In this document: piece by piece, positions 24,573-35,333 of the stretch | Numbering within the stretch: the stretch's first letter is position 1 | How the letters are laid out: every line of letters begins with the position of its first letter | Origin: Scatophagus argus | Taxonomy: Eukaryota; Chordata; Actinopteri; Scatophagidae | DNA length: 64,000 bases | Direction of reading: 5' to 3' | Assembly: GCF_020382885.2 (NCBI RefSeq) | Contig: NC_058499.1 | Coordinates: forward strand, 12,881,872 to 12,945,871 | The notes under the pieces: generated by a model | What the model was told of the DNA's origin: nothing | Databases searched by the model: none | What the model saw: the letters and a program-made list of their open reading frames with translations, nothing else | Made by a program: the position numbers and the translations under genes

Positions 24573-27500
24573 CTGCAAGAGGAAAAAAAGGAAAAGTAAA
24601 AATGTTAGTATCAAGCAGCTCATTTTTACTTGATGAACCAAACACACACATGTGCACGCGCACACACACACATAGACGAACACACCTGCTTCCTCAAAGT
24701 CGTCTTGTATATGTTCTGTGTGAACATGGATGCTGAGGACAGTAGCACGGAGTCCATAGACGACATAACTGCTGCAGCCACAGAACCAATGCCTAACACT
24801 GCTAACCAGGTGGGTGTGAGGTATTGCAGGGCCAGTGGCAGAATCTTCCCTGCCTCCCCTCGTTCAAAAGGAGGGGGCAGACCATACGCTGTTTTGTTCC
24901 AGTCTTAAAGGAAAGGAGAGGAGGAGAGAGGAGGACATGACATCAACATAAATAAACAAACAAAAAGGGCACTTGTGCACTACCTATAGTCCAGGCTTCT
25001 ATGATGAGCAAATCTGCCACCATACATCTGGATGTATGTCCAAAACTATGAGAAGTACGTCAAAATATGGTGGTGAAACAACGAAAGTAATTTGCATCTG
25101 CTCTGTGATATTAATCTGCTCCAAATTTAATAGGTTTTTACTTGGCCAATTCTGCAGTTTCATGATAATCGAGCCACTGGTTTTTAGCATCTAATCCAGC
25201 TGTCAGACAGATAATCAAGCAAGCAAGCAAACAGAAACATAACTTCCTTGGCAAAGGAAATAAAAAATAAAGCAATGGGGAAGGCAGCTAGGTGACAACA
25301 AGCAAAATGTCCCACCATAATGATTATGATATTCTAACCATTGCAGTTACACAAATACTCACATACAAATGCAACCTAGATTATCTTAGCCCATGCAACT
25401 GCCAACAGTAGCGGGACCACACCTTTGGAACATGTTGTTTAACAGAAAATATCCGTGTGTACAGCGTACAGTGTTAACATCCATGCGTACCTGCAGATGC
25501 AGCTGCAGCTCCAAAAACAACCGAGGGGATTCCCATCATAAAACTTGTCACCGCAGCAGCAAAACAGGTTACCTGAGCCTGAGTAGAGGAGGCTGCAGAG
25601 AGGATCCTCTGGTATAGAGCTTGATAGGCCAGTCCCCCCAAAGCCTACAGCACACACACATACACCGAGTCATGTTTACATCAACCATCAACCATAACAA
25701 TGAACATTACTTGCCTAATCCTAACCCTAATCTAAACTACCATTAAAGCAAGTGTTCACCCTAATATTTAATGATTTAAATTGTGGGGACTTGCATTTTG
25801 TTCCCATAAGTAAGACGGGTCCCCACAGTGTGGCTGTGTGTTTGTCCCCACAGCTACAGGAATATGCGTCCACACAGACACACAATGGCTGAATTCCTTT
25901 TAGCAGCTTCAGATTTGACTGAAAACCTCAGTTGATTTAATACACGTTTTCCAGGATGTACGGGAAACCTGTACTCAAGAAACAATATATTCAGTAGTTA
26001 CATATGAGCAATGATACAACTTAAGATGTGGTATTTCAGTTGACTAACCCCACTACACACACCGTGACACAAAATAAAAGTTAAAATCCAACCAGCAATA
26101 GCATTTGATCTGCCCATTTTCCAGCATCTGCCAGCTCCAACTCTCCTATCCATGTAGTTGAATGGTTGTGGTGGGCTGTTTGTGAGATGTCAGTAACTGC
26201 AGGACTGAGTAGCAGAAAAGGAATGCAGAGAAACTGAAACAGAGAAAAAGAAAAAGCTGTTGCAGCAAAACTGAGGCCAAGCTATTGACATACTATTCGT
26301 CATACAAGTTAATCCTCTGGCTTTCCCTCCATGCTCCTCCCTCTCTTCTCCCAGTCATTTGTGCAACTCACTACTTTATTGCACTCCCTCTGTACTTCCA
26401 TCTTTCTCTGCTTCCTCTATTTCTCACCAGGCTGACAAAGATGAAAAAAAGTTGGATGACATCAGTGTACGCAACAGAGTAGAGGCCCCCTAAAAATGTG
26501 TAGATGATGGAGACAGCTGCTGAGATGATGATGGAGATAGCAGACGACAGCCCAAGAATTACGCTTATTGTTCCTCCTGGACAATAAAGAGAACATTAAA
26601 TCACAGATGCTATACAAAAATGTAATGTTAGTATTAAAATTTGATAAATAAAGACATAAGCATAACCTGTTACCAAGAGCAGCAAGGATGCAGGCCACCC
26701 ACAATATGTCACTGACCAAAGCAGGAACAAGCAGTGCTGTGGTGAATGTGTTGCCATAGTGAAGCTGAAATGGGTCCAACATAGTCACGTAGCACTTGGA
26801 CCTCATTGGTTTGGCAAAAAACAATCCTCCTTAATATACAAAGAAAACAACTGGTGAAAAGTTATGTGAAGAACCTTTTAATCATTAAAAATATTCCATT
26901 GATTCAAAACAGACCTGCAACAATTTTTATAATCAACAAATCCTTGAAGTAATTTTTTGGCAAAAAAGATCATTTGGTCCAACTCCAATATGAATAATTT
27001 CTACCTCTCTGATAATAAACTGAATCTTTGGATTTTTGACCAGACAAAACAAGACACTTAAAGATGTCAACCCCAGCAATTTTTCACTATTTACTGGCAT
27101 TTTATTGTCCAAATGACCAATCCAAAACCTTATCAGTACATTAAGTGATACTGAAAGCAATCATGAGTTGCAACCATTTGAAATTGTCAGTAGGTGTGAA
27201 TGTCCCACCTACAGTCCCAGACAGGACAACAATCCAACAATCCAACAGTAGCACCACATGAGTATCATCATGGTGACATCTTGGATTATTAGTTATTTAA
27301 TTTGTGTAAATGTGTTTCCATATATTAATTTCATTGTATACTTTTACTCTATATTTTATATTCTACATTCTACATCTGCACTTTCTGATCTTGTGCAGCT
27401 GCAACACATAAATATAACAAGTCGGGACCGATAAAGACTTATCATATCTAGATGGATATATAGATATGCTTTATTGATCCCAGACTGGGAAATTACAGTC

Positions 27501-28295
27501 CACAGTCTACTATCTAGTTGTAAAAGATAAAAACAGCCGCAGACCTGCATAGATAAAGTGGGTATAGAAAATGGATGGATGGATATCATTTGTATTAACA
27601 CATCATGCGACATCCATTTCATTGGGCCGTTTTTTATAAGTTTATAAGTGTCAAGTCCTCAGAGGACTATGATCTGATGTTATGTCCAACTGTCCAACAA
27701 CAATGAAACTACATTCTGAACACGGCGTTTAGTTACATGCACAGGCGTCAGGTCTGCCAGGAATCTTTTATTTTGGTGTGTGGCACCTTGGTGTTTGACC
27801 ATCACCCCTTGCTCTGTTGTGTTACTGTACAGAAGCTTTATTTCATTTTTTCAACTACTCACCCAAAAAAAAAGTGATCAGATAAGCAAAAGGCCCCATA
27901 GCCCAGATGAGTCCTTGACCAGGAGAATAAACAGCCTCAGCAATTCCCATAATGTAACCTCCACCAACCCATGTTGCTAAGAGAAAACAATTGAAAACAA
28001 TCGATTGAAAAATGGAGCAACAAAACACGGTGAAAGGAGCACAGAGCCCACACAGGAAGGAAGCCACACCAATTTCTACTAAATGACAGTCATGAAAAGT
28101 AAACGCTGTACCTGTCATGGTGAAAACTCCGACCAGGACACCAATGTTACGGCCACCAACAATGGTAACTTCACTCTTGCTACTGATACATTTTTTCTCC
28201 ACTTTCTTGGATTTCCGAGATGCCCAGATCCCAGTTGCCAGGATGACAATATAGAAAACCGCCACAGCCACCAGTCCAGGAACATTCACTGCCAT
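24063..28295 (-). CDS. slc5a7: slc5a7-like high-affinity choline transporter
   Basis: This is a Na+-coupled solute symporter of the SLC5 family, closest to the high-affinity choline transporter CHT1 (SLC5A7), which supplies choline for acetylcholine synthesis. There are eight coding exons: 28112-28295, 27863-27976, 26674-26829, 26428-26576, 26093-26233, 25491-25644, 24686-24903, 24063-24572. The total is 1626 nt, 541 aa, against 580 in human. Matches along the length include [85 protein letters not shown] and FPFRTLAMV. The start has a strong Kozak context (A at -3, G at +4). The C-terminal tail is short and acidic and lacks the human endocytosis region. It is probably a teleost paralogue rather than the canonical neuronal gene; transport is not proven. 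One junction uses a weak donor (GTTGGA at 26092). Confidence 0.9.
25660..25865 (+). repeat. Dispersed repeat with CCTAACCCTAA and GTCCCCAC motifs
   Basis: CATCAACCATAAC-like and CCTAATCCTAACCCTAA units lead into TTGTGGGGACTTGC, GGGTCCCCACA and TTTGTCCCCACAGC. I recall this layout from a common teleost interspersed repeat; it sits in an intron of the slc5a7-like gene. Confidence 0.5.
27440..27560 (+). repeat. Retroposon-like repeat (TTTATTGATCCC...GGGAAATTACAGT)
   Basis: The core TTTATTGATCCCAGACTGGG followed by AAATTACAGT is a sequence seen in many fish introns and probably derives from a LINE/SINE end. It lies in intron 2 of the slc5a7-like gene and is flanked by TAGATGGATATATAG-type A/T repeats. 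Confidence 0.45.
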
Positions 28296-29660
28296 GATTA
28301 TCTGTATTACACGATGCACAGTCCATAAATTACATAATAAAAATAACATATGAAAGACAATAAGTCTAAGTTGTTGCCGCTGCCATTAGTTTAAGACAAT
28401 ACTAAACATAGTGGCTGTGCTACAACACCAATTGAGAGTAATAACTATTGTCTTTTGCCATCTCCAGGAAGCAACACTGAAAAAAATCAGCCAACTAAGT
28501 CTCAACTTTTATCTTGACAGGTTGTGAAAACACACTGCAAGGGCCTCCTCTATACATCTCGTATACAGCAGACACATATGGAATTAAAGGAAAATCTGAA
28601 CTATTGATTGAGGAAACAAAAATGCAAATGATTCAGGGATCACTGAATATTTTGTTCGGTATGTCTCTGCCTGTCTCTTGACAAATGACAAAGACAATTA
28701 TGAAAGATGCACTTTTTCCAAAAATTAAATCACAGAGTCACAGAGCCAAGGCTTGACTTCAGCACTTAAGTCCTGGGAGCATTCAGGACTGAATGAGGCA
28801 TATCAAGACCAGAACACTTAAACACAAGAGGGAATGGGGTGGCCCGAGAGAAAGTGCCAAAGACCACTAGCCAGCGTCAGACTGCCTCTGAGGCTCCTCA
28901 ACACAGGACTCAATCTCTTTCTACTGTATTTATTTTCCCTAGCAGGGTTTTGAAACAGTGTGTCTACCTTCATTTTGGGAAACAGACTTATTCAAAGTGC
29001 TTTAGTTTGAATTGCAGGTCCATAACTGGGGATTGAGAAACAGTCATCTTTATTTGTTCTGATCAACACAAATAAAGTTGCAGAATATAAAGCTGAGCAG
29101 TGAAAAGAAGTGGATGGACAAGATGTAATCTGGCTGTTTCTGATTAGCTTGCTTAGTTCTTTGGATCACATTTCATCCCCACAAGTTCAGTTAATTAGCA
29201 AACCGCTGTGGTTACTCAGTACCTCAGTCTTTGATTCAAATTTTGATAACGCTGGACAAACTGTCCAAGACAGTTTTAAAGATCAGTTTATACTGGAACT
29301 GACTATAAAGTGTCAATTGTCTGATATGTTACTGTTTATCCATGTTGTAATGTTCGATTGGCCTTTGTAAAATTGTGTGTGTGTGTATCTGTATAGATGT
29401 TACATCCCTGTATGGAGTGAAAGAAAAACATACTGATGTAGCTTTTGCCGCGTCCAAGCTTGTATTGAATTTATTGGTCCAGAAAACAGTTCGCCACAAT
29501 ATACATCACGTAACTAGTGAAACAGGCTACAGTGTTACAACATTTCACATTTAGCCCAACTACATCCATAAGCTCAGGTATCACAGTCACTACTATTCTT
29601 CTCCCTGCATGTTACTTATGGCTTTAGAAGATATAAACACTGTTAAACCTCCCTTCTTAC

Positions 29661-29930
29661 CTGTATGGCAGGGGTGGGGGATAAAGAAAAACAGACTCAG
29701 GAGGATGTTGCTTTTTCCGCGTCCACGCTCGTAATGAACGCCCGTAAAGCACACATTCCCTTACGCAGGTTGAACGAGGCATTAGCAATCAAAAACAGAT
29801 CAATAGACTACAAACGCCTAGTCAAACTTATAAAAAAGAAACTCAGGGAGCTAAGGAAACGAAACTCAACGAGCTACGGAAACACTGCAAAATGTAACCT
29901 GGAGTGCATTTTCCCAAATATTAAATCAGG
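29661..29930 (-). other. Candidate non-coding 5' exon of the slc5a7-like gene (donor at 29660)
   Basis: In gene orientation the stretch ends CATACAG followed by GTAAGAAGG, a strong donor. The body has several CpGs, including GGACGCGGAAAAAGC. An 90-codon basic ORF on the opposite strand (29665-29937) has no recognised homologue. The 5' end is unknown and the exon may not be used. Confidence 0.3.
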
Positions 29931-30557
29931 TAAATAAGATTGCATATTAAAACGCAGATCATTTTATCCTACTTAATCTTTTCGCCTCATTGATTTTCAA
30001 GGCCAGAGCAATAGATTACAGATAACATTGATCTGGAGATCATAATACATCCTTAACTCAAGCCCTCTGAGATTAATGACCACGTTCTTAACTGCATATG
30101 ACAATGGATTACAGCAATCCGAGTTTAGCAGTTTTACCTTATGCACACTGTTAAATATTTATTTGTATTTCTCCATCCAATGCTTTCTAGATTACATTAT
30201 CCTACTTCTTAAACCAAGCACTGCAATGAATTAGAGCGTTTTTATGACCGCTACATAAACAACAGAATTACTTATTGTTAAATGTGATTTATTTTATTTC
30301 TGACTGAAGAAATCTACGGTAGTGGTAAATCCGTACAAATCCTCATTAAATCTGCTATCATTTATGAAGCATTTCCCCTCTGAGTTATCACTATGTTTAT
30401 TTAATTTCAAAAAAGTATTTACTTATTTTAAATAAAGAAGTATTTTACTCATTATGCAGGCAGAATTGTGCCTTCCTACGTGTTATAATATGGATTATTA
30501 CTGCTGAATTGATGTGTTAGCGGCGTTTAATTGCTGCAGTTGGTGAAGTTGTTTTAC

Positions 30558-30800
30558 CTGTTTGACGCCCCAATGTCGGAATTCCAACTCGTCAAGTCGG
30601 TCGTTCGCAGAGGACACCTTGTTTTCAATCAAGATGGCTTCCCGGAGCTGTGGTTTTGCGTGCTTTTGTCTTCTGTCTGATGCTGCTTGTAACCGTTCGG
30701 TGTTACTATAACAATGCCTGAATAATGTTACAAACGAGCTGTCATTGTGTTGTGGCAAATAGAAAGCGTCCAACTCGTTTTTGCCGGATGTGATGTCACT
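30558..30800 (-). other. Candidate 5' exon or unknown coding exon (donor at 30557)
   Basis: This frame is open for about 80 codons and contains AILIENKVSSANDRLDELEF and EFRHWGVKQ, ending exactly at a CAG/GTAAAA donor in phase 0. It has no ATG after the upstream stop. It could be a 5' non-coding exon of the slc5a7-like gene, or an internal or non-AUG-started exon of something I do not recognise. The helix-prone, charged composition is slightly protein-like. Confidence 0.3.
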
Positions 30801-31319
30801 AACGATTTACGAGTACAAATAGAATGCAGGGTTTGTGGCAGAAGACATGTTGTAATTAATTTTAAACCGTAAACGCAAAGGTTTATTTTTTGTTATTGTG
30901 TTTTTTTTTCAACTTTGTGTTTACGAGGACAGAAACTTGCCCTTACCTGCACAGCAGCCTATAATGCTGTGCAGTCAATCTTACACTCTTTACAAGAGAA
31001 TGTGAATAAAGTCTTGGCAAGTGCAGAAACATTAACATGTATGCACACTAAATCTTGTCATGCTTAGCATTTGCACAAATAATTTCTATAACATATACGC
31101 ACACACAGTCCAACTGTAATTGTTAAAGCCACCAGCTACTATGGCAGATACAAGATTTATTTATTCATTTATGTGAACAACCACATTGTGATCATTTTTT
31201 TAGCCACCACAGAAGCACTTTGAGCTGAATTTTGGCTTCACACATGATTATGACATGAGGGTCCATCAGCAGAACAGCCCAGACCATGATTAACTTTTGT
31301 AATTAAAAATATCTTTGAA

Positions 31320-31465
31320 ATTATGTGTGTCTAGTCCTGGAGACCCCCTGCACTGCATGTTAGAGTTTACCTGATTCTGACACACCTGATTCAAATGAAT
31401 GAACACTGAATGCAATTATGTTTTTTTTTTTTAACCTGTTTTAAAGCCAGGGGGTCCATATGATT
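31320..31465 (+). repeat. Dispersed repeat (CACACCTGATTCAAATGAATG core)
   Basis: CTAGTCCTGGAGACCCCCTGC, then ACACACCTGATTCAAATGAA, and a T-run ending AGCCAGGGGGTCC, resemble a short non-autonomous repeat common in teleosts. The ends CCTGGAGACCCCC and CCAGGGGGTCC are partly inverted, as in a MITE. Confidence 0.4.
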
Positions 31466-31748
31466 CAGCAGCAAAAAATTCGAGTACAGCAGGCACATTA
31501 TAGCAGAATCTCCACAAGGAGAAGAGGGAAAACATTCAAGTACATAGAAAATCCATGCAGTTTATAAGTTTTACCCTCAGTCTAAAGAAACATACAGTTT
31601 AGCCTGGACTCGCTTTGCACAGGAAGAAAAAAAATCAATGACCCAGACAGAAAAAAACAACAACTTTGTTTTATAAAGGTTTAGGAGTTAATGGTGTGGT
31701 ATCTATCAACCATATTTTTTACACATCACAGAGGTATTCAGGTTAGAT

Positions 31749-34408
31749 TTAAAAGCCAGGGTTTTCCTGTGTGAGCTCCTTGTTTTTAGCTGCTGAACGT
31801 GGGTGGTTGAGACGTTCATTTTCGGCAGGGTCAGAGGTGCACAGTATCCAGTGGTTGTTGTCCTGTTCAGCTTTATGGGAGTCGAAGAAGGTATGAGCTG
31901 TCACCTCACAGTCTTTACCATATGTGGTCCTGCAGAGACAGAGTGACAGCAGCCATGCAGGCCTCGTAACATGACTTTTAGCTGCCATATTGGAGGTCCT
32001 CATCCTTTGGCAAGTGGCAGTAAAGAGCTGACTGCAACTAAATACTCTACATCGTCTATTTCTGACACATTTTGACAGGAAACTGATCATTATATGTATT
32101 AAAATATATCAGATCAGTTTGGTTATGTTATGAAAGCTGATAGTTCTCCTACAGTTACAACGTATAGTTGTCATGGAACTGACTGAAGGTAGAGTACATC
32201 CACATGGCAGTTTTCTTTCTCTGCTATCTCTCTTTTTGCATATCACACATTTGGCTATTATACTTCTCAATTTTTGAATGGACCTCAAGGCTGACATCAG
32301 ACATGAGAGGAACACAAATCGACATCCTTTATATTGCATTAAACACAGCAAAATATTTCCCTTGGTTTGGGGTTATTTTGAAAGGAAAACAGAATCTACC
32401 AAAGGACGTGATCACCCAGAACAGCGAGAGCCTGGTTTGTCTTGCAGTGTATGATCAGCACCTTCACATTGGCCTGGAAAAAGCAAAAGCCTCTCAATAA
32501 TTGCACAGAGATCCTCAATGCAGTAAAAAAGCAAAAAGAAAAGCAAAAGAAACACAAAGAAATCTGTTAACTTACAGGAACAGGTTGACCCTCATATTCA
32601 AGCCGCTCCTGAGGGTCCAAGTGCGCTATCTTCCACCATGACAGGAAGGAACTGCCAACATCCAAGTTTACTTCTTGTAGGCGAGATTTTTTGGCACACT
32701 TTAAATGAAATAAAAATAATATGAAGCTGAGAATGGTAGAAAAACTTGTAAAAAACATAGTTACTGCATTTTGCATTTAAATTTTAGTGTGCATGTAATC
32801 TTTTCTGCTTTTTCGTCTCAGTTGGTGGTTTTTCAGTGTAATGCATTCTCCACGATAGTCTCCAAAAGGTCATTAATGTTGAAATGGGATCTACCTTCTG
32901 AAAACTTTTCAGGTCACTCGTCAAGTAGAGCTGAGGAAAGGAAGAGAAAATATGTAAACATGCAAAGCACAACACAAAGTGAACCATGTTAGTCACTTAA
33001 AAATCACTGTATGACTGAATCAAGCTTGTTGTCTTCAGCTGAAAAATGGAGGACATTTGTTCAATAAACAAAATGATTCAAACATTAATATTCATTTATC
33101 TCAGCTATGAAAGACTTACAGGAAAGGATGTCTCTTATTTTTGTTAAATATTAAAGCTGTCAGTTTTGTGCTGCACTTCCATAAGGTCTGGGGACTTTGA
33201 GAGAGAGATTTTAAAAAACAAACAAACAAACAAACAAAACGTAAAAGGGCAGCTGCAGCTAAGATGTCGTGATTATTAGTCCCTCTTATTATGCCTCCTA
33301 AATGGATCTCTCATTAAATCAGCTTGCCTGGTAAATACCACAGTTCCTAACACGAACTTGTCTAAACTTTATGAAAATGATCCTTTCCAGTCCTCGTAGT
33401 TGTAATGTGTGTGTGTGTATTTGTGTCTTAGTTCACTTACTCCCCTAGCAAAGCCACTTGTTGTTTTCAGGGCAAAGCTTTGTTCAAAATGCAGAGTTGA
33501 TCCTTCAGGACTGCCATCTACACTGCACCCACACAATCGGCGTTACAGGTGTACACCTGGAAATGTTACCATGTATGATGATGTATATTTATGTGTGTTT
33601 GTGTGTGTACCTGGTGATGATGAAGGCAGTGCGTGTGCAGGCCTGAATAACTCTTCCTGCACTGATTCCACACGGGGCTTGTATGCCAGGAGAAGGAATC
33701 TTCATCAAACTGCTGATGTCTGCATCAATGCTCACTGCACTGCACTCCCTGTTTTCTCCCCCCATGTTCAACAACATCACAACATCCCCAAAGTGCAGTT
33801 TTCCATCACTTGTCACAGTGAGCTTTACCTACACACATTAACAAACACCAGCATCATTATCACTAGCATCACCATTATCCTCATCATCAGGGTGTTATTA
33901 TCGTTTCTGTTAACTCATTTTACCGGTCTGAAAATGTTCTCTTTGAGGAAGTCTACTCTCTGGGCAGCAAGCTCACCCCTCTCTTTTTTCTCCAGATATT
34001 CTTTCTTTGCATCCTGAAAAAACATCAGCATATACACCATGTATTTTGTTCATATGTTTCCAACATATGGTGGTATACATAAAGAAAAGAAAACTCTTCT
34101 TCAAAATTTGTATTTCTTCTTGTCCCCACAGTGTAAACTTTCTTTGTACTCAGAGAAAATCTAAATTTCAGAGGAGGGCCAATGGAGATGTTTTGTGTCT
34201 GATGTATTCTGCTAAAGTTTGCGTACAGTGTGCGACTATAGACATCATAAAAACATCATGAAAATAATGAGTCAGTTAAGTGTAAATATAATCAACTAAT
34301 AAGCCCGGTGCTTGACTGATGGTAAACTGAGATGGGTAAGTTAGCCTGTCAGACTGAACTGCCATTTCAAATCCGTTGTCAGCCATATAATACGTGCAAA
34401 CGTGTGTA

Positions 34409-34453
<45 letters not shown>

Positions 34454-34669
34454 ATAACAAAACAAACTTGACATCCATCAATATGTAGACATAATATTAG
34501 CTAAGATGGACATAACGCTGTTATGTTTCCCACTGCGGGTATCGAGCGCCTTTAAATTAGCCAATTAAACGTTGAGAGCTTTATTTTGAAAACAAACCTC
34601 TTGCAAACACAGGTCCTCGTTCCAGTTTCCGATTTTCACTTTGGTGCGATAAGTTCTCACAAGAGCCAT
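31749..34669 (-). CDS. cfap161: cfap161, cilia and flagella associated protein 161
   Basis: This is the orthologue of human C15orf26/CFAP161, a microtubule inner protein of motile-cilium doublets. There are eight exons: 34598-34669, 33924-34013, 33611-33828, 33441-33522, 32895-32930, 32576-32698, 32400-32473, 31749-31929. The total is 876 nt, 291 aa (human about 301). Matching landmarks are KIGNWNEDLCLQE near residue 12, GDVVMLLN, PCGISAGRV, FIITS, HFEQSFALKTTSGF, LYLTSDLKSFQK, SRLQEVNL, RLEYEGQPVP, VLIIHCKTNQALAV and HTFFDSHKAEQDNNHW. Exon 5 is only 36 nt. The ATG has A at -3 and G at +4. A perfect X-box lies about 100 nt upstream. The reading frame is intact. Confidence 0.95.
34409..34453 (+). 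repeat. (ACA)n trinucleotide microsatellite
   Basis: About fifteen ACA units in the first intron of cfap161. Confidence 0.95.
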
Positions 34670-34766
34670 TTTGGCTATAATATGCCAACTATTGCGACCT
34701 GATAACTAAAGGTACTTTTGACGTTTGACCTGTTAAACGTACGCCGTAGGCCTGGTTTGTGTAGCG

Positions 34767-34780
34767 GTTGCTATGGTGAC
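34767..34780 (-). promoter_or_regulatory. X-box (RFX binding site) in the cfap161 promoter
   Basis: In gene orientation this reads GTCACCATAGCAAC, a full match to the RFX consensus GTNRCC(N0-3)RGYAAC with a 2-nt spacer. It starts 98 nt upstream of the cfap161 ATG. RFX2/3 factors activate motile-cilium genes through such sites near start sites, which fits the gene's role. Confidence 0.75.
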
Positions 34781-34781
34781 T

Positions 34782-35232
34782 GATGGTGAGTGGACCAACT
34801 GAATTTTTTGCTGAAATAGTTCTCGCTGATTGTCGCGAGATGGCGTGCTGGTACAGCTACTGACGCTCTTCAATCTATTTTTATTTCTGCTTATTCTGCT
34901 TCCCAACCAACAGGCGAGCGCAAGAACAAATATTGACACATACATAAACCCACATTCAGGAAGAAATAGTCTTAAAAAAAATATAACTTTCCTTTTAATG
35001 CTGTAGTTTTGCTTTAATGTGCTTCACAAACTCACTCAGAAGCACATATGCACACATGGAACTCACATAAGACATTGTCATTATCATTAGGCTACAATTA
35101 GTCTCAACAACACAGAGCAACCATCACAACAAAAATTATATTTATATATGTTTTTAATTAGGTTCTGAATAAAGTGAACTCCAGAATACATGCAACTTCA
35201 AATGACTTCATGCATGATCCTTCACAGTTCAA
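34782..35232. other. Short intergenic stretch, cfap161 promoter to cers3 3' end
   Basis: Only about 0.45 kb lies between the cfap161 promoter X-box and the proposed cers3 polyadenylation signal. It contains TGTCGCGAGATGGCG near 34835 (a CpG-bearing promoter-like motif) and otherwise A/T-rich sequence. No ORF of note. Confidence 0.5.
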
Positions 35233-35238
35233 TTTATT
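35233..35238 (-). terminator. Polyadenylation signal of cers3
   Basis: TTTATT on the plus strand gives AATAAA in gene orientation, 96 nt after the cers3 stop codon. Confidence 0.5.
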
Positions 35239-35333
35239 TTTTTTTCTGTTCAAGCATATTCATTCCTTTATCTATATGTAATTAGATTCAGCTGCAATTC
35301 AGACCGAAAGTCTCTATGCGCCTCCTGTCCTTA

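Larger units (their letters stand above)
28296..31748. other. Region between the slc5a7-like start codon and the cfap161 stop codon
   Basis: The acceptor AATACAG just before the slc5a7-like ATG (about 28302) implies at least one non-coding 5' exon inside this stretch. Two minus-strand donors fit: CATACAG/GTAAGA after 29661 and AAACAG/GTAAAA after 30558. A block at 29.42-29.93 kb and another at 30.5-30.8 kb are richer in CpG than their surroundings. No known protein is recognised. Confidence 0.45.

Noticed and set aside
29665-29937. 90-codon basic ORF on the plus strand with splice-like flanks
   Set aside because: No recognised homologue, overlaps a candidate minus-strand leader exon; kept only as a note.
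33409-34017. 202-codon plus-strand ORF
   Set aside because: It runs antisense across three cfap161 exons and introns that match a known protein on the minus strand.
34405-34455. Possible CRISPR-like periodicity
   Set aside because: It is a simple ACA microsatellite with no spacers; the genome is eukaryotic.
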